The position numbers and the translations under genes were made by a program. Source: Armatimonadota bacterium (GTDB lineage: Bacteria; Armatimonadota; Zipacnadia; JAUWAU01). From it: a DNA stretch of 64,000 nt. The DNA is taken from positions 1 through 64,000 of the forward strand of contig JAUWAU010000034.1 in NCBI GenBank assembly GCA_030601885.1, read 5' to 3'. The notes under the pieces were generated by a model that had not been told where the DNA came from, searched no databases, and saw only the letters and a list, made by a program, of their open reading frames with translations. This document shows, one piece after another, positions 9,881 through 19,081 of the stretch. The stretch's first letter is position 1, and the number at the start of each line of letters is the position of its first letter.

Positions 9881-12800
9881 GTGTGGTCGATTCTCGTTGG
9901 CATCGCAGTGTTGGCGTGCATGCCTGCCCGAGACGGTCGAGCGGAAGACGGGACGACGATCCCCGGAGCCGTCGCCGAGGGGTTGGTGGGCTACTGGCCC
10001 TTCGACGAGGGTTCGGGCGAGAAGGCGACCAATGTCTTGCGGGAGCATCCCGACCTGTTCGGGAGCTCCGGCGCGGCGCGGGTGATTCAGCCGGTGTGGG
10101 TGGAAGGCAAGTTCGGCAAGGCGCTCGACTTGAGTGGCGGCGGGTCCGCGGTGCTGGTGGACAAGACGAGGGAGCTGAACTGCGAGCAGCGGGTCAGCCT
10201 CGCGGCGTGGGTGAAGCTGGAGGACCCCAAAGCTCGGTGCATGGTGGTGAGTCACGAGTATTCGTACCGCCTGTGTGTCAACCAGGGACGACGGCGCAGA
10301 GTGCGGTTCCAGTTGAACCTCGACGGAGAGTGGGCCGGCAACTGGCTCGTCAGCAAGAGCGCGTTGGCGCCGGGACGATGGTATCACCTCGCCGCGACGT
10401 ACGATGGGCGCGAGCGACGGATCTATGTCGATGGCAGGCTCGACGCATCCGCCGCGGCGCGCGGCGTCATTGGCAATGGCCGTGGCTTCGTCATCGGGGC
10501 GCAAGGGGTCAAGGCGTCGGCGAACCGTGTGTTCGAGAAGGGGCAGCAGGCCACCTACACCATCGCGGAGCACTTCGCCGGTGTCATCGATGAAGTGAAG
10601 GTGTGGAACCGGGCGCTGTCCGCAGCAGGAGTTCGGCAGGCGGCCAACGAGAACCGGGACACGGTGCTGGCGCGTCTGCCGAAGGAACGAGAGCTGTACT
10701 TCTACCCGGTGAGAGCCATCGGGATGCTGGGTGAGGACTCCTCCTTTGAGGTCGCGGCATTCAACAGCGGCGAGGGGCGATTTACGGGGTCGGTGTCTGC
10801 TGTCGTTCGCGACGCGGGCGGCGTGCAGGTGCACCAGGCATCTCACGCACTTGCGATGGGTCCACGCGGCAATGAAGCAATCCCGATTCCGATCCGCCCA
10901 AAGACAGCGGGAACGTATGCGTTGTCCTTGGAGGCGAACGGGAGTCAGCTTTTCGAGACGCCGCTGTGTGTGCTCGCGCCAGACCAACGGCAGCCGGTGC
11001 GTGAGCCGAAGTTGAGACAAGTTCTGTCCGTCGATCTGACGCGGGATCTCGGCGCGGACGCGTTCTGCGATGACGGCACGAGCGGCGTCGTGGACTCGCC
11101 CCTCGGCCGCTACCGCGAAGCCGGTCCGGCGAAGCACTCGCGCTTCGTGGCCCGGTTGCCGCTTCAGCGGACCGGATTGCACCTGGTCCGCGTTACGTAT
11201 CCGGACGACAAGGCCCGCACGTGCGAGATCGCTACGTGGTCCCCGGTCGAGCCGGATCGGTTCAACGGCCACACCGGCTACTTCACCGGCGACGACTTCC
11301 TGCTGTCGGGCAAGCTGCAGACGTTCGAGTTCGTCATGTGGGCGCGCGACGTGAATCAGGCCCTGGTCTTCACCTCGTGGCTCCAGGACCAGCCCGCCGC
11401 GGCCTCACGGATTGACGTGTTCGAGATCGACGGCCGGTTGCCCTCGCGTCCCGCGAGCGCCGGTGCCAGCCGCCGACTGATCGGGCATTACTGGGAAGAC
11501 GCGCAACCTCTCTCCCGATGTTTCGGCGGAAGCGCACCGGAGCCCGGCGACTTCGACCGCGTGGCGCGCAACTTGTGCGAGTACTTCGACTACACGGGGC
11601 AGAACCTGCTCATGCATCCAGTCGTGTGGTACGGCGGGCCGATCTACAACTCACTGATCGAGGCGCGCGGCGACCGAGGCGGGTTCCACTTCCCGACGGC
11701 CGCGTGGGTGGATATCCTGCTCGAGCGGTTCGAGGAGCGCGGTTTCAAGTTTTACGGGCTGTTCAACGTACACGAGCTGCCGTCGCTCCGGCGAGAGATG
11801 AACGCGGACCTCGACCGCATCCGCGCGGGAGAGCCGACATTCAACACCGTGTCCAAAGACAACGCGGCCTTCTTGAGGACGTGGCACCACCGCGCGTCGA
11901 TGTTCAACGCGCTGCATCCGCGGGTGCAGGAGCGAGTGCTGGCGCTGGTCGATGAGATCGCCTCGCGCTACGGGCGTTCGCCGGCGTTTGGTGGAATCGG
12001 CTTCCACCTCACGATGGCGCAATTGCTCCAGCCGGGCAGTCTGGATGTCAGCTACGACGACTGGACGGTGACGCAGTTCCAGTCCGACACGGGCGTGCGC
12101 GTGCCCGTGGAGGCGAATGATCGTGCCAGGTTCGGCAAACGCTACGAGTGGATCATGGATAACGCGCGGGATCGATGGATTCGGTGGCGGTGCCAGCGCA
12201 CGGCGGACTACTACGGCAGCATCGCACGGGTGTTGCGGCAAGAACGCGAGGACTTGCAGCTCGTCGTGACCATCCTGGAACCGCCCATGCCGATAATCGA
12301 TCCGCAGCGGGAGGCGTGGTTGGCTGGCAAGCGGATCATCGAGTTAGCTCGCGAGGGTGGCATCGACCCGGAGCTCCTGAGCAAGCATCCCGGCATCGTC
12401 ATCCAGCAGCGCCTCGGGCCCACAGCGAAGCGGAAGCGGCTGACGTTCGGCACGACCCGAGGACGCTGGGGCGCTCCTCCGCCGACGCCGGAGAGCGTCG
12501 CGGCCGTTCGGGGCATGGACTTCGCCGAGGCGCAGCAGAGGGAACTGCGGACGACCCCCGACTTCGGCGTGTTCCTCTACAACCGCTACTTCGAGAGCGC
12601 CGTCGGCAGAAGCAAGCCGCTGAAGAGCAGCTGGTTCACTGGCATCCCGTGGCGCGCCAGCGCGGTCGTGCCGGCGCACGATCACTTCATGGAGTATTAC
12701 GCGCTTTCGATGGCCACCTTTAACCCGACACTCCTCGCCGTCGGCGGCTTCACCAACGGCACCGTTGGCCACGAAAGCCGCGTGGAACGCTTCGCACGCG

Positions 12801-13063
12801 TGTACCGTCAGCTTCCCGCCGGACAGTGGCACGAGTTGCCCGACCCGGGGAACGACGTGGTGGGCAGGACCACCGAAAGACAAGGCGTGCGGTACTTCTA
12901 CCTCGTCAACAGAAGCGCGCAGCCCCGACCAGCCGTCATCGCCGATGGCAAGGGCTTGAAGCCGATCGGTGGTTCACCGGTATTGAGCAACGGAACCGGC
13001 AGCTGGCACGTGAAGCTTGCGCCGTACCAGCTTGCGGCATGGCGACGCGAGGCCACTCAGTGA
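9881..13063 (+). CDS. exported LamG plus TIM-barrel-like protein, probable glycoside-active enzyme
   Basis: The best start is the GTG at 9881, with GAAGGAG seven bases upstream, followed directly by a signal peptide (WSILVGIAVLACMPARDGRA); 1060 residues result. Upstream ATGs in the same frame lack a ribosome binding site. Residues about 30-225 form a LamG/concanavalin-like jelly roll (GLVGYWPFDEGSGEKATN, then GRWYHLAATYDGRERRIYVD and FAGVIDEVKVWNRALS). A linker and beta-sandwich follow. From about residue 555 an (alpha/beta) barrel-like region begins (EYFDYTGQNLLMHPVVWYGG, later VTILEPPMPIID). Glu residues in EPPMP and ERFEERGFKFYGLFNVHE could be catalytic, but the family is not recognised. 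The C-terminus has a small beta domain. It faces away from the PL22-like gene's spacer and is likely transcribed alone. Confidence 0.75.
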   Translation: MWSILVGIAVLACMPARDGRAEDGTTIPGAVAEGLVGYWPFDEGSGEKATNVLREHPDLFGSSGAARVIQPVWVEGKFGKALDLSGGGSAVLVDKTRELNCEQRVSLAAWVKLEDPKARCMVVSHEYSYRLCVNQGRRRRVRFQLNLDGEWAGNWLVSKSALAPGRWYHLAATYDGRERRIYVDGRLDASAAARGVIGNGRGFVIGAQGVKASANRVFEKGQQATYTIAEHFAGVIDEVKVWNRALSAAGVRQAANENRDTVLARLPKERELYFYPVRAIGMLGEDSSFEVAAFNSGEGRFTGSVSAVVRDAGGVQVHQASHALAMGPRGNEAIPIPIRPKTAGTYALSLEANGSQLFETPLCVLAPDQRQPVREPKLRQVLSVDLTRDLGADAFCDDGTSGVVDSPLGRYREAGPAKHSRFVARLPLQRTGLHLVRVTYPDDKARTCEIATWSPVEPDRFNGHTGYFTGDDFLLSGKLQTFEFVMWARDVNQALVFTSWLQDQPAAASRIDVFEIDGRLPSRPASAGASRRLIGHYWEDAQPLSRCFGGSAPEPGDFDRVARNLCEYFDYTGQNLLMHPVVWYGGPIYNSLIEARGDRGGFHFPTAAWVDILLERFEERGFKFYGLFNVHELPSLRREMNADLDRIRAGEPTFNTVSKDNAAFLRTWHHRASMFNALHPRVQERVLALVDEIASRYGRSPAFGGIGFHLTMAQLLQPGSLDVSYDDWTVTQFQSDTGVRVPVEANDRARFGKRYEWIMDNARDRWIRWRCQRTADYYGSIARVLRQEREDLQLVVTILEPPMPIIDPQREAWLAGKRIIELAREGGIDPELLSKHPGIVIQQRLGPTAKRKRLTFGTTRGRWGAPPPTPESVAAVRGMDFAEAQQRELRTTPDFGVFLYNRYFESAVGRSKPLKSSWFTGIPWRASAVVPAHDHFMEYYALSMATFNPTLLAVGGFTNGTVGHESRVERFARVYRQLPAGQWHELPDPGNDVVGRTTERQGVRYFYLVNRSAQPRPAVIADGKGLKPIGGSPVLSNGTGSWHVKLAPYQLAAWRREATQ

Positions 13064-13153
13064 TCGACACTTCGCCGGCTCCGAGATCGCCCAAGACGCG
13101 AGCCAGGTTGCACGAGGGGGCTCCGGCAAACTGCATGACTGGGGAAGAACACG

Positions 13154-13330
13154 ATGCTCAATGCGAGACGAATACTGGTGGTGTGCGCGATGGTCAGCAT
13201 ATTGGCTCCGATGGCCGCCGTCACCTAGGCTGCCGGACCCTCCGTCGGTCGTTATCTCGAAGCCGTTGTCACCTTTGCGGATGACGTGCTGAAGCAATGT
13301 CGTGATACGTACGGCCCGAAGAAGACGGCT
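13154..13330 (+). pseudogene. degraded secreted protein of the 'YLxxVxxFADxVLxxxRDTYGPK' type
   Basis: Starting at the ATG at 13154, the frame encodes a signal peptide (MLNARRILVVCAMVSILAP) and then reaches a TAG at 13226-13228. The same frame continues as GPSVGRYLEAVVTFADDVLK and RDTYGPKKTAVP. That segment is a familiar opening of exported pectate-lyase-associated proteins in environmental genomes. The sequence loses similarity soon afterwards, so this is a broken N-terminal stub rather than a recoded gene. It lies 90 bases after the LamG/barrel gene. Confidence 0.6.
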
Positions 13331-13416
13331 GTCCCCCCGACTCAATCCATCCACGCTGATCTCGGGTCGTGCCGGGTGCGAACAGCGGGTGGTCCCGGCC
13401 GCGTCATCCATGCTGG

Positions 13417-13770
13417 TCACTCCCGCCCAGCCTGGAACTCCCTCTCCGCCTCCTCTCGCTCCACATCGTCATCCACCCACACCATGTCCGGCTTCCGTCC
13501 CTGAACTCGGTACGGCTTCCCAGCTCGATACTGCGGGCAATCCCTAGGACCGTAACAGTGGGTCTCGAACCGCCACTGCTTCTTCTCTGGGTTCCACTGG
13601 TCGATGGTGATCTCCGTAGCCATCACCAGGCCGAACGGACACCGCTGACAGCTCTTCGAGTAGGTTCGTTTGTCCAACCGACGATGGCCTTGGGAACGAT
13701 ACTCCGGCAACGGCGGAGCGATGCCGCCATCTGGATGCGCAGGGACCGCCCGCTTCCTCGCTGGTGCCAA
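13417..13770 (-). CDS. small hypothetical protein with paired cysteines
   Basis: The frame encodes 117 residues from a TTG at 13770 (AAAGGAG three bases upstream, tight) to a stop at 13417; an internal ATG would give 68 residues but lose half of the cysteines. Cys residues come in two pairs, SCQRCPFG and HCYGPRDCPQY, which could form a zinc site. Near the end PDMVWVDDDVEREEAEREF has a hydrophobic-strand-then-acidic pattern like a Walker B motif, as in large terminases or other ATPases, but the protein is far too short to be an intact ATPase. It may be the remnant of a phage or mobile gene. No family is recognised. Confidence 0.45.
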   Translation of the reverse strand: MAPARKRAVPAHPDGGIAPPLPEYRSQGHRRLDKRTYSKSCQRCPFGLVMATEITIDQWNPEKKQWRFETHCYGPRDCPQYRAGKPYRVQGRKPDMVWVDDDVEREEAEREFQAGRE

Positions 13771-14004
13771 TCGCTCCTTTGACGGATCCTTCCTGATGGC
13801 TCACGCCAGCCCTCCTCGCGCCGCCTCCAGTCGATCCTTTGATTGCTGTGACGCAGCAACATCGCGGGCTGCGGGGGCACGGCGCGACGTCGATCAGGGA
13901 CCGACATCTTCGGCGTCAAGGCCCATCCGTCCACGGACTAGTTCCCTGTTGATGGCGGGATGCGCCGTGCATGGCAGGCGCATGGCGGGGGCTGGGCAGT
14001 GCCG
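13771..14004. other. intergenic spacer upstream of the MITE-like repeat
   Basis: No start, domain or RNA could be supported here. Together with the MITE-like repeat and the following 350 bases it makes a 920-base stretch without an intact gene, ahead of the beta-helix gene at 14692. Confidence 0.4.
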
Positions 14005-14345
14005 AACCCGGCAAAGAAGCGTCACAAGCGTCACAGCGTCACCTGTGGCCGGCGCGAAGCGCGGAAGAGATGACCTCGCACCTCCGCGTCTGTTGCTCTC
14101 CCTGGCTTTCCTTTGGCTTCCTCTGTGTCGACCCCCCTCGACCATACCCCTGAGCCACAGAAGAACAAGAGAAGCCCCACGGGATGCAGAGAAGACATAC
14201 CCGACAAGAGAGCGGCACCCCCGATGGATGCACCGAATCGCTCTCCGCCATGCGCCTGCATCTCTCGATCCTCGTCCTCCTGCCGAGGAAGCCTGACTCC
14301 CGTGATGCTGTGACGCTTGTGACGCTATTCTGCGGGGATTGGAGG
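14005..14345. repeat. MITE-like element with 20-bp inverted repeats (copy A)
   Basis: The sequence AGCGTCACAAGCGTCACAGC at 14018-14037 recurs as its exact reverse complement at 14307-14326, 269 bases apart. The interior (about 14160-14250) and the right arm closely resemble 18520-18720, so this is a dispersed element with at least two copies in the window. There is no transposase inside. It behaves like a non-autonomous transposon or structured extragenic repeat. Confidence 0.65.
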
Positions 14346-14691
14346 TGCATCGAGGAGGCACCTGGGGGGGGTACTACCCCTCGGTGACGCTGCAACCGTG
14401 CAACCGCTGGCAGGAATTGCGCCGCTGGTACACACTCAGTTGATGCCGTAGAGCCAAGCTCTCGATCTGCAGGCAAGTCCCTGCCCGGAAGGCGACCCCC
14501 ATAAGAGAGACGAATGTGCGTGCAGAGCATCTCACGTCTGCAGACTACATTCGAAGTAGTGGAGTGGAACGCCGTTAGGTGGATCTTCGAGAGGAGATCC
14601 GCATCGGCCTCGAAGGCAGGAAACACGGCCGATCACCGGCGGCGTGAGTTTTCGGGAGGGACAGGACGGTTGGCCGACGAGAGGAGCCGAC
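14346..14691. other. leader region of the beta-helix/LamG gene
   Basis: About 345 bases with no supported gene. It holds the expected promoter and ends with GAGGAG, the ribosome binding site of the gene starting at 14692. I see no riboswitch-like core. Confidence 0.4.
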
Positions 14692-17600
14692 ATGCTGCGA
14701 CACATGCATAGACGCTATTCTGCCGTGGTGGCACTAGTGAGCCTTTGGTCCATCGCACACATTCTCCCGCTGAAGGCGGCGGAGCCCGATCTGGCATGGT
14801 CACCGGCCCCGTTCGTTTTCGAGCCAGGAGCCAGCGTGCGGTACATCGATTTCGAGAGCGGGAACGACGCGAACTCGGGCACCAAGCAGCGGCCCTGGAA
14901 GCATCATCCGTGGGACAATAACGCCGCAGGCAACGCGGCGGCGTGCGAGGGCATCCACACGTACTGCTTCAGGCGGGGCGTCGTGTACCGGGGCGCGCTC
15001 GCGGCGAAGGAGTCAGGAAGGCCGGGCAATCCTATCCGCCTGACGGTTGACCCTTCCTGGGGAACGGGCCGGGCCGGGCTCTACGGGTCGGTGCAGATTG
15101 AGGGCGGCTGGAGGCAGTGCACGGACGCGGACTGTCCCGAGATACCAGCGACCGGGAGGGGCAAGACCTTGTACATCGACCTCGGCGGGAGCTTTGCGCC
15201 TCGTTTGCTGTGCGAGGTCCGCCGCGGCGTTGTGACTCGCATCCCCATTGCGCGCGATCCCAACTGGACGACACCGAATCCGGACGACCCACGAAGTGAA
15301 TGGTGGGAGCTGACAGGATGCATTCTCGAGGTGAAGGTATCTGTGGACAGTGTGGATGGCTTCGCCAGAGGCGATCGCGTCATCGGCACCGGCAAATGGG
15401 CCGACCGGGATGAGAACCGGGACAACATCGCCAAGAGCGCGAACGCCGTGAGCGAAGTGGGGCAGGACTACATCAAGATCGAGTCGGCCGCGTGGAAGAA
15501 AGGTGAGATCAGGTCCGGAGCAAGAATCACGAACGGCCGGGTTACCGCAACCGTCACGGGCCTCTCGTCAACGTGGGAGAACACGGCGCGGTTCGTCGAT
15601 ACGGAGCACTTGCGGGGGAAGCGGGCCGGGTATTACGACGGCGCTACGATGTGGGCCGAGGGCTCCAACATGCCCACGCCGTATCCCCGCAAGGTGCTGT
15701 CGTACCATCCGGAAGAGCATGCCGTCCGTGCCTGGGCGGATGGGCTGGAGAAAGGGCCGACCACGTACTGCCGCTACTATCTGGAGGGCCTCCCACAGTT
15801 CCTGGACACCCCCGGCGAGTGGTGCTATGTCGAAGAGGGCGACCATGCGGGCCGGCTGTACCTCCGCCTGCCGGGCGACCGCGATCCCAACGAATCCGTT
15901 ATTGAGGCGGCGAGAGAGAGCCTTCTCATCGACATCCGCAACAAGAGCCACATCGATATCTCCGGGCTCGACCTGATGTTCGTCAACCCGGTGGACTCCA
16001 TTTGGCCGTCAAGGCCGCCGCTGTCGCGTCCCTATGCAGCGACGATCCATCTGCTGGGGAACTGCTCACACATCAACATCCATCACTGCCGCATCGCGCA
16101 CGTGGGCTCCGGGATAACCGGGATGCCGGAGAAGGACGGTGATGTGTTCGATCACATCGACGTAGCTGACAATGACCTCCACGAGGTGGATGGGAGCGGC
16201 ATCTACTTCTCCCCCCGCCACCATTGGCTGCTCATCAAGAGGGCGGTGGTCCGCTTCATCCACTTGCGGGTGCTCCGGAACCGTCTGCGCAGCACAGGGA
16301 GCCGGGTCATCGAGCCCAGGTCCAGGGGACACAACACCATTGACATCCAACAGGGCGAAATGGTCGAAGTCGCCGGCAACATCGTGGATCGCTCCTGGGG
16401 AGTCGGCATCTTCGTGTTCGGCGGCCAGGATTTCCAGAGCGGGTTCGTCAGCCGGCCATTGATCCGGAACCTCATCCACCACAACAAGGTCACGAACACC
16501 TTGCTCAGCCGGCAGGACTACGGCGGTATCGCCGCCTGGCAGATCGGCCCCAGCTATGTCTACAGCAACATCTCCGGCAATCCCGTGGGGTACAAGCACC
16601 TTCATTGGCGTCGCTTCCAGACCGGAGAGTGGAAGCTCGGCCCCACGCGCCGTGAGAACTGGCATCGACGCAGCTGCTACGGGATCGGCATCTATCTCGA
16701 CGGCCACCACAAGGGCTACGTGTTCAATAACATCATCTGGGGGCGGAACAATAACGTCAATGATCGTATCTACAACGCGTGCGCGTTCAACGAAGCCCAG
16801 GGGTTCATGAACACGGTGTTCAACAACACGTTCCACCGATTCGGCGTGGGATTGCACAAGGGCATGCTGCAGCACAATCGGTGTTTCTACCTGGGCAACC
16901 TGATGCTCGATATCGGCAACTACTTCATCCGCCACGAGCCGTCCGATGAGCACCTGGAGTACGGGACCCTGGCCTATACCAGGAACGTCTTCCACGGCGC
17001 GCCGTTCAAGTTCGGGAGGATCGGCAGGCTGGACACGGACGAGAACACCTTCGCTACGTTGGCAGATTGGCGCAGAGACATTGAGCGGCGCGGCGTGATG
17101 GCGACCGACACCGGCGTGCGCGCGGAAGCGCGACAGGTCAGGGATGCCGAGGGGCACGACTTCCGCCCACGAGCGAACTCGGCCGGCATCGATAGCGGCG
17201 CGAAGGTTTTCGTGCCCTGGTCGCTCTACGGAGTCGTCGGCGAGTGGGGCTTCTACAAGAACCGCACACATCCCGACCTCATTCTCGGCGAGAACCTGAA
17301 CATGAACGACGAGTGGGTCTCCCGCTCCATGTTCCACGACATTCCGCGCAACAACCTGACGGGGCACGGCATCGACGCATCCAACTTCGTGCCGGGCACA
17401 CTTGAGAACTGGGTCGAGGGCGCAGTGGCGTTCAACGGCATTGACGAGTACTGTGACCTCGCCGATGCCGAGCTGAGAAGAAGCTATACCTGGCGCAACT
17501 CCACGGGCGGCAGCACGGGCACGTACCCCGGCGAGAAGCGCGTGACGGTGGATATGGCCAGCAACAACTTCCTCGTCGAGGTCGTGCTCAAGACGAAGCC

Positions 17601-18105
17601 AGGTTCCACGAGCGGAGGGATCGTGTCCAAGTGCGCCGACAAGGGCTACGTGCTGGAAGTTGACGAAGACGGTTCGGCCAAGATGACCGTCCATTTTGGC
17701 CGGCAGAGATGCTCACGAAGAAGCGCCACGGCCATCAACGACGGGCAATGGCATCATGTTGTCGCCGAGGTCGACCGCTCACGTCCCGAGGGCATCGCCG
17801 TCTACATCGACGGCAAGCCGTCCAACGGTCGATGGCTTGGCAGCATGGACGCCACGACCTCGCTGTCCAACACAGCCAACTTCACCGTCGGCAAGACCAC
17901 ACCGGGCGCGGCCGGTGCGACGGAACGCTACCTCGCCGGGCAAGTGGATTTCCTCCGCATCTCCCGGGGCACGCTCGCCGATGCCGAGACGACGATTGAG
18001 GAGCTATACGAGTGGGAATTCGACGGGCCATTCCTCAGAGACTTCGACGGCAGACCTCCGCGCGGGAAGTGCCGTGATGCGGGGGCCGTGGAGTTCGTGC
18101 GTTGA
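14692..18105 (+). CDS. exported right-handed beta-helix protein with C-terminal LamG domain
   Basis: The protein has 1137 residues from the ATG at 14692 (GAGGAG six bases upstream). Residues 1-32 are a signal peptide (YSAVVALVSLWSIAHILPLK). From about residue 50 the segment RYIDFESGNDANSGTKQRPW is the usual entry to a parallel beta-helix of pectate lyase/polysaccharide lyase type. Helix coils with Asn ladders run to about residue 780 (HINIHHCRIAHVGSGITG; IDVADNDLHEVDGSGIYF; GYVFNNIIWGRNNNVND). A LamG/concanavalin-like domain occupies about 905-1120 (AVAFNGIDEYCDLADAELR; NDGQWHHVVAEVDRSRPEG). It probably binds and may cleave an extracellular polysaccharide. Catalytic residues could not be assigned, so a purely binding role is possible. 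Confidence 0.8.
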   Translation: MLRHMHRRYSAVVALVSLWSIAHILPLKAAEPDLAWSPAPFVFEPGASVRYIDFESGNDANSGTKQRPWKHHPWDNNAAGNAAACEGIHTYCFRRGVVYRGALAAKESGRPGNPIRLTVDPSWGTGRAGLYGSVQIEGGWRQCTDADCPEIPATGRGKTLYIDLGGSFAPRLLCEVRRGVVTRIPIARDPNWTTPNPDDPRSEWWELTGCILEVKVSVDSVDGFARGDRVIGTGKWADRDENRDNIAKSANAVSEVGQDYIKIESAAWKKGEIRSGARITNGRVTATVTGLSSTWENTARFVDTEHLRGKRAGYYDGATMWAEGSNMPTPYPRKVLSYHPEEHAVRAWADGLEKGPTTYCRYYLEGLPQFLDTPGEWCYVEEGDHAGRLYLRLPGDRDPNESVIEAARESLLIDIRNKSHIDISGLDLMFVNPVDSIWPSRPPLSRPYAATIHLLGNCSHINIHHCRIAHVGSGITGMPEKDGDVFDHIDVADNDLHEVDGSGIYFSPRHHWLLIKRAVVRFIHLRVLRNRLRSTGSRVIEPRSRGHNTIDIQQGEMVEVAGNIVDRSWGVGIFVFGGQDFQSGFVSRPLIRNLIHHNKVTNTLLSRQDYGGIAAWQIGPSYVYSNISGNPVGYKHLHWRRFQTGEWKLGPTRRENWHRRSCYGIGIYLDGHHKGYVFNNIIWGRNNNVNDRIYNACAFNEAQGFMNTVFNNTFHRFGVGLHKGMLQHNRCFYLGNLMLDIGNYFIRHEPSDEHLEYGTLAYTRNVFHGAPFKFGRIGRLDTDENTFATLADWRRDIERRGVMATDTGVRAEARQVRDAEGHDFRPRANSAGIDSGAKVFVPWSLYGVVGEWGFYKNRTHPDLILGENLNMNDEWVSRSMFHDIPRNNLTGHGIDASNFVPGTLENWVEGAVAFNGIDEYCDLADAELRRSYTWRNSTGGSTGTYPGEKRVTVDMASNNFLVEVVLKTKPGSTSGGIVSKCADKGYVLEVDEDGSAKMTVHFGRQRCSRRSATAINDGQWHHVVAEVDRSRPEGIAVYIDGKPSNGRWLGSMDATTSLSNTANFTVGKTTPGAAGATERYLAGQVDFLRISRGTLADAETTIEELYEWEFDGPFLRDFDGRPPRGKCRDAGAVEFVR

Positions 18106-18293
18106 CAGTTCGCGATCTCACCATCGAATGCCAGATCACCACGGCGGCGTGACAGCGACGACATGAGTTGCAGACGGCTTGTGCTCTTGCGCGCGATCCG
18201 CGACCGTGTTCGGGAGCATATCAGGCCTTTCGTAACCGAGACCTGTATGTCCTCAGCGGGCGTGGGACATGAGGGCTGTTGCGGTTGCCCGGC
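18106..18293. other. spacer after the beta-helix gene
   Basis: First part of a spacer of nearly 1 kb before the insertion sequence. No gene, terminator hairpin with a T run, or RNA was recognised here. Confidence 0.35.
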
Positions 18294-18440
18294 CAAGGAG
18301 GTCCTCCCGCGGCAAGATGCAAACGAGCGTCCCAACCGACCCTTGCGACACCAACATGGCCCGCCGTTAGGTTCGTAGGGCCGGCGACAAGTCACCCTAT
18401 AACACAGCCCAAGAGGCCCGTAGCGGCCCCGGGAACCGCG
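18294..18440. repeat. dispersed spacer repeat, diverged copy (R1)
   Basis: Bases 18328-18375 (CCCAACCGACCC, GCGACACCAA, GGCCCGCCGTTAGGTTCG) are almost identical to 24346-24393. Downstream, similarity to copies R2 and R3 weakens, but GTGAGTCTCATG near 18460 still matches their closing-stem region. The repeat occurs only in spacers of the accessory half. Confidence 0.55.
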
Positions 18441-18482
18441 TTCTCGGTTTGAGACCATGGTGAGTCTCATGACTTTGAGGGG

Positions 18483-18505
18483 GTGGGTTCGAATCCCCCT
18501 CTCGG
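18483..18505 (+). other. tRNA 3'-end-like fragment (Ser-type T arm)
   Basis: GTGGGTTCGAATCCC followed by CCTCTC matches the T arm and acceptor 3' strand of the tRNA-Ser genes at 52990-54126 almost exactly, but no matching 5' half or CCA is present. 3' tRNA fragments are commonly left by integrating elements that use tRNA genes as attachment sites; that origin is an inference here. Confidence 0.35.
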
Positions 18506-18725
18506 TATGCCCTGGGGCTACAGAAGAGCAAGAGATACCCCACGGAATGCAGAGAAGACATATCGGGGAAGAGCGCTACGCCTCCGATGGATGCGTGGAA
18601 TCGCTCTCCCTGTCTCGACGCAGTTCTCTGCCCCCTTAATCCTCTGCCCGAGCAAGGTTGATCCCCGTGACGCTGGTGACGCCATTTTGCGAGGATCGGA
18701 GGTGCGCAGTTGCGGCACTCACGAC
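18506..18725. repeat. MITE-like repeat, copy B
   Basis: This stretch aligns with copy A at about 14155-14375: shared blocks include ATGCAGAGAAGACATA, GATGGATGC followed by GAATCGCTCTCC, and a right arm with GTGACGCTGGTGACGCC. The left inverted-repeat arm of copy A is not found, so copy B is truncated. Confidence 0.55.
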
Positions 18726-19081
18726 GACTCGTCGCGAGGCAGTCCATTATGAACGTTCACGCAGTGGGCACCCACTTCGCATGAGATGCAGCCAGCTCGA
18801 TGGGCCGGATCTCCTCCCAAGCCCCAGATTCAGGCGTGGATGCACTTTCCTGGACCGGCGTTGACAGTGGAGGCACTCTCCATGCGAAGTGGCCGCCGCA
18901 TGCTCTGAAAGACGACCGACTGGATCTGGCCTGCGTGCCAGGACGACTGCAAGCCAGCCCGCGTCTGCGACGCTCTGGCCATGGCCTGCGAACCCAGGTA
19001 GTCTTCCTAAGCTGCGCTAACGGCCTCGACCACGTCAACTACCCCTGTGGTGGGAACGACGCGGCTCAATCTCAGCCCCCG
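18726..19081. other. spacer before the insertion sequence
   Basis: No supported gene. A short plus-strand frame at about 18915-18990 is Cys-rich (WIWPACQDDCKPARVCDALA) but is closed by stops on both sides and belongs to no family I know. Confidence 0.35.

Noticed and set aside
18915..18990. A small cysteine-rich peptide gene
   Set aside because: The frame is closed by stops on both sides, has no ribosome binding site and matches no known family.
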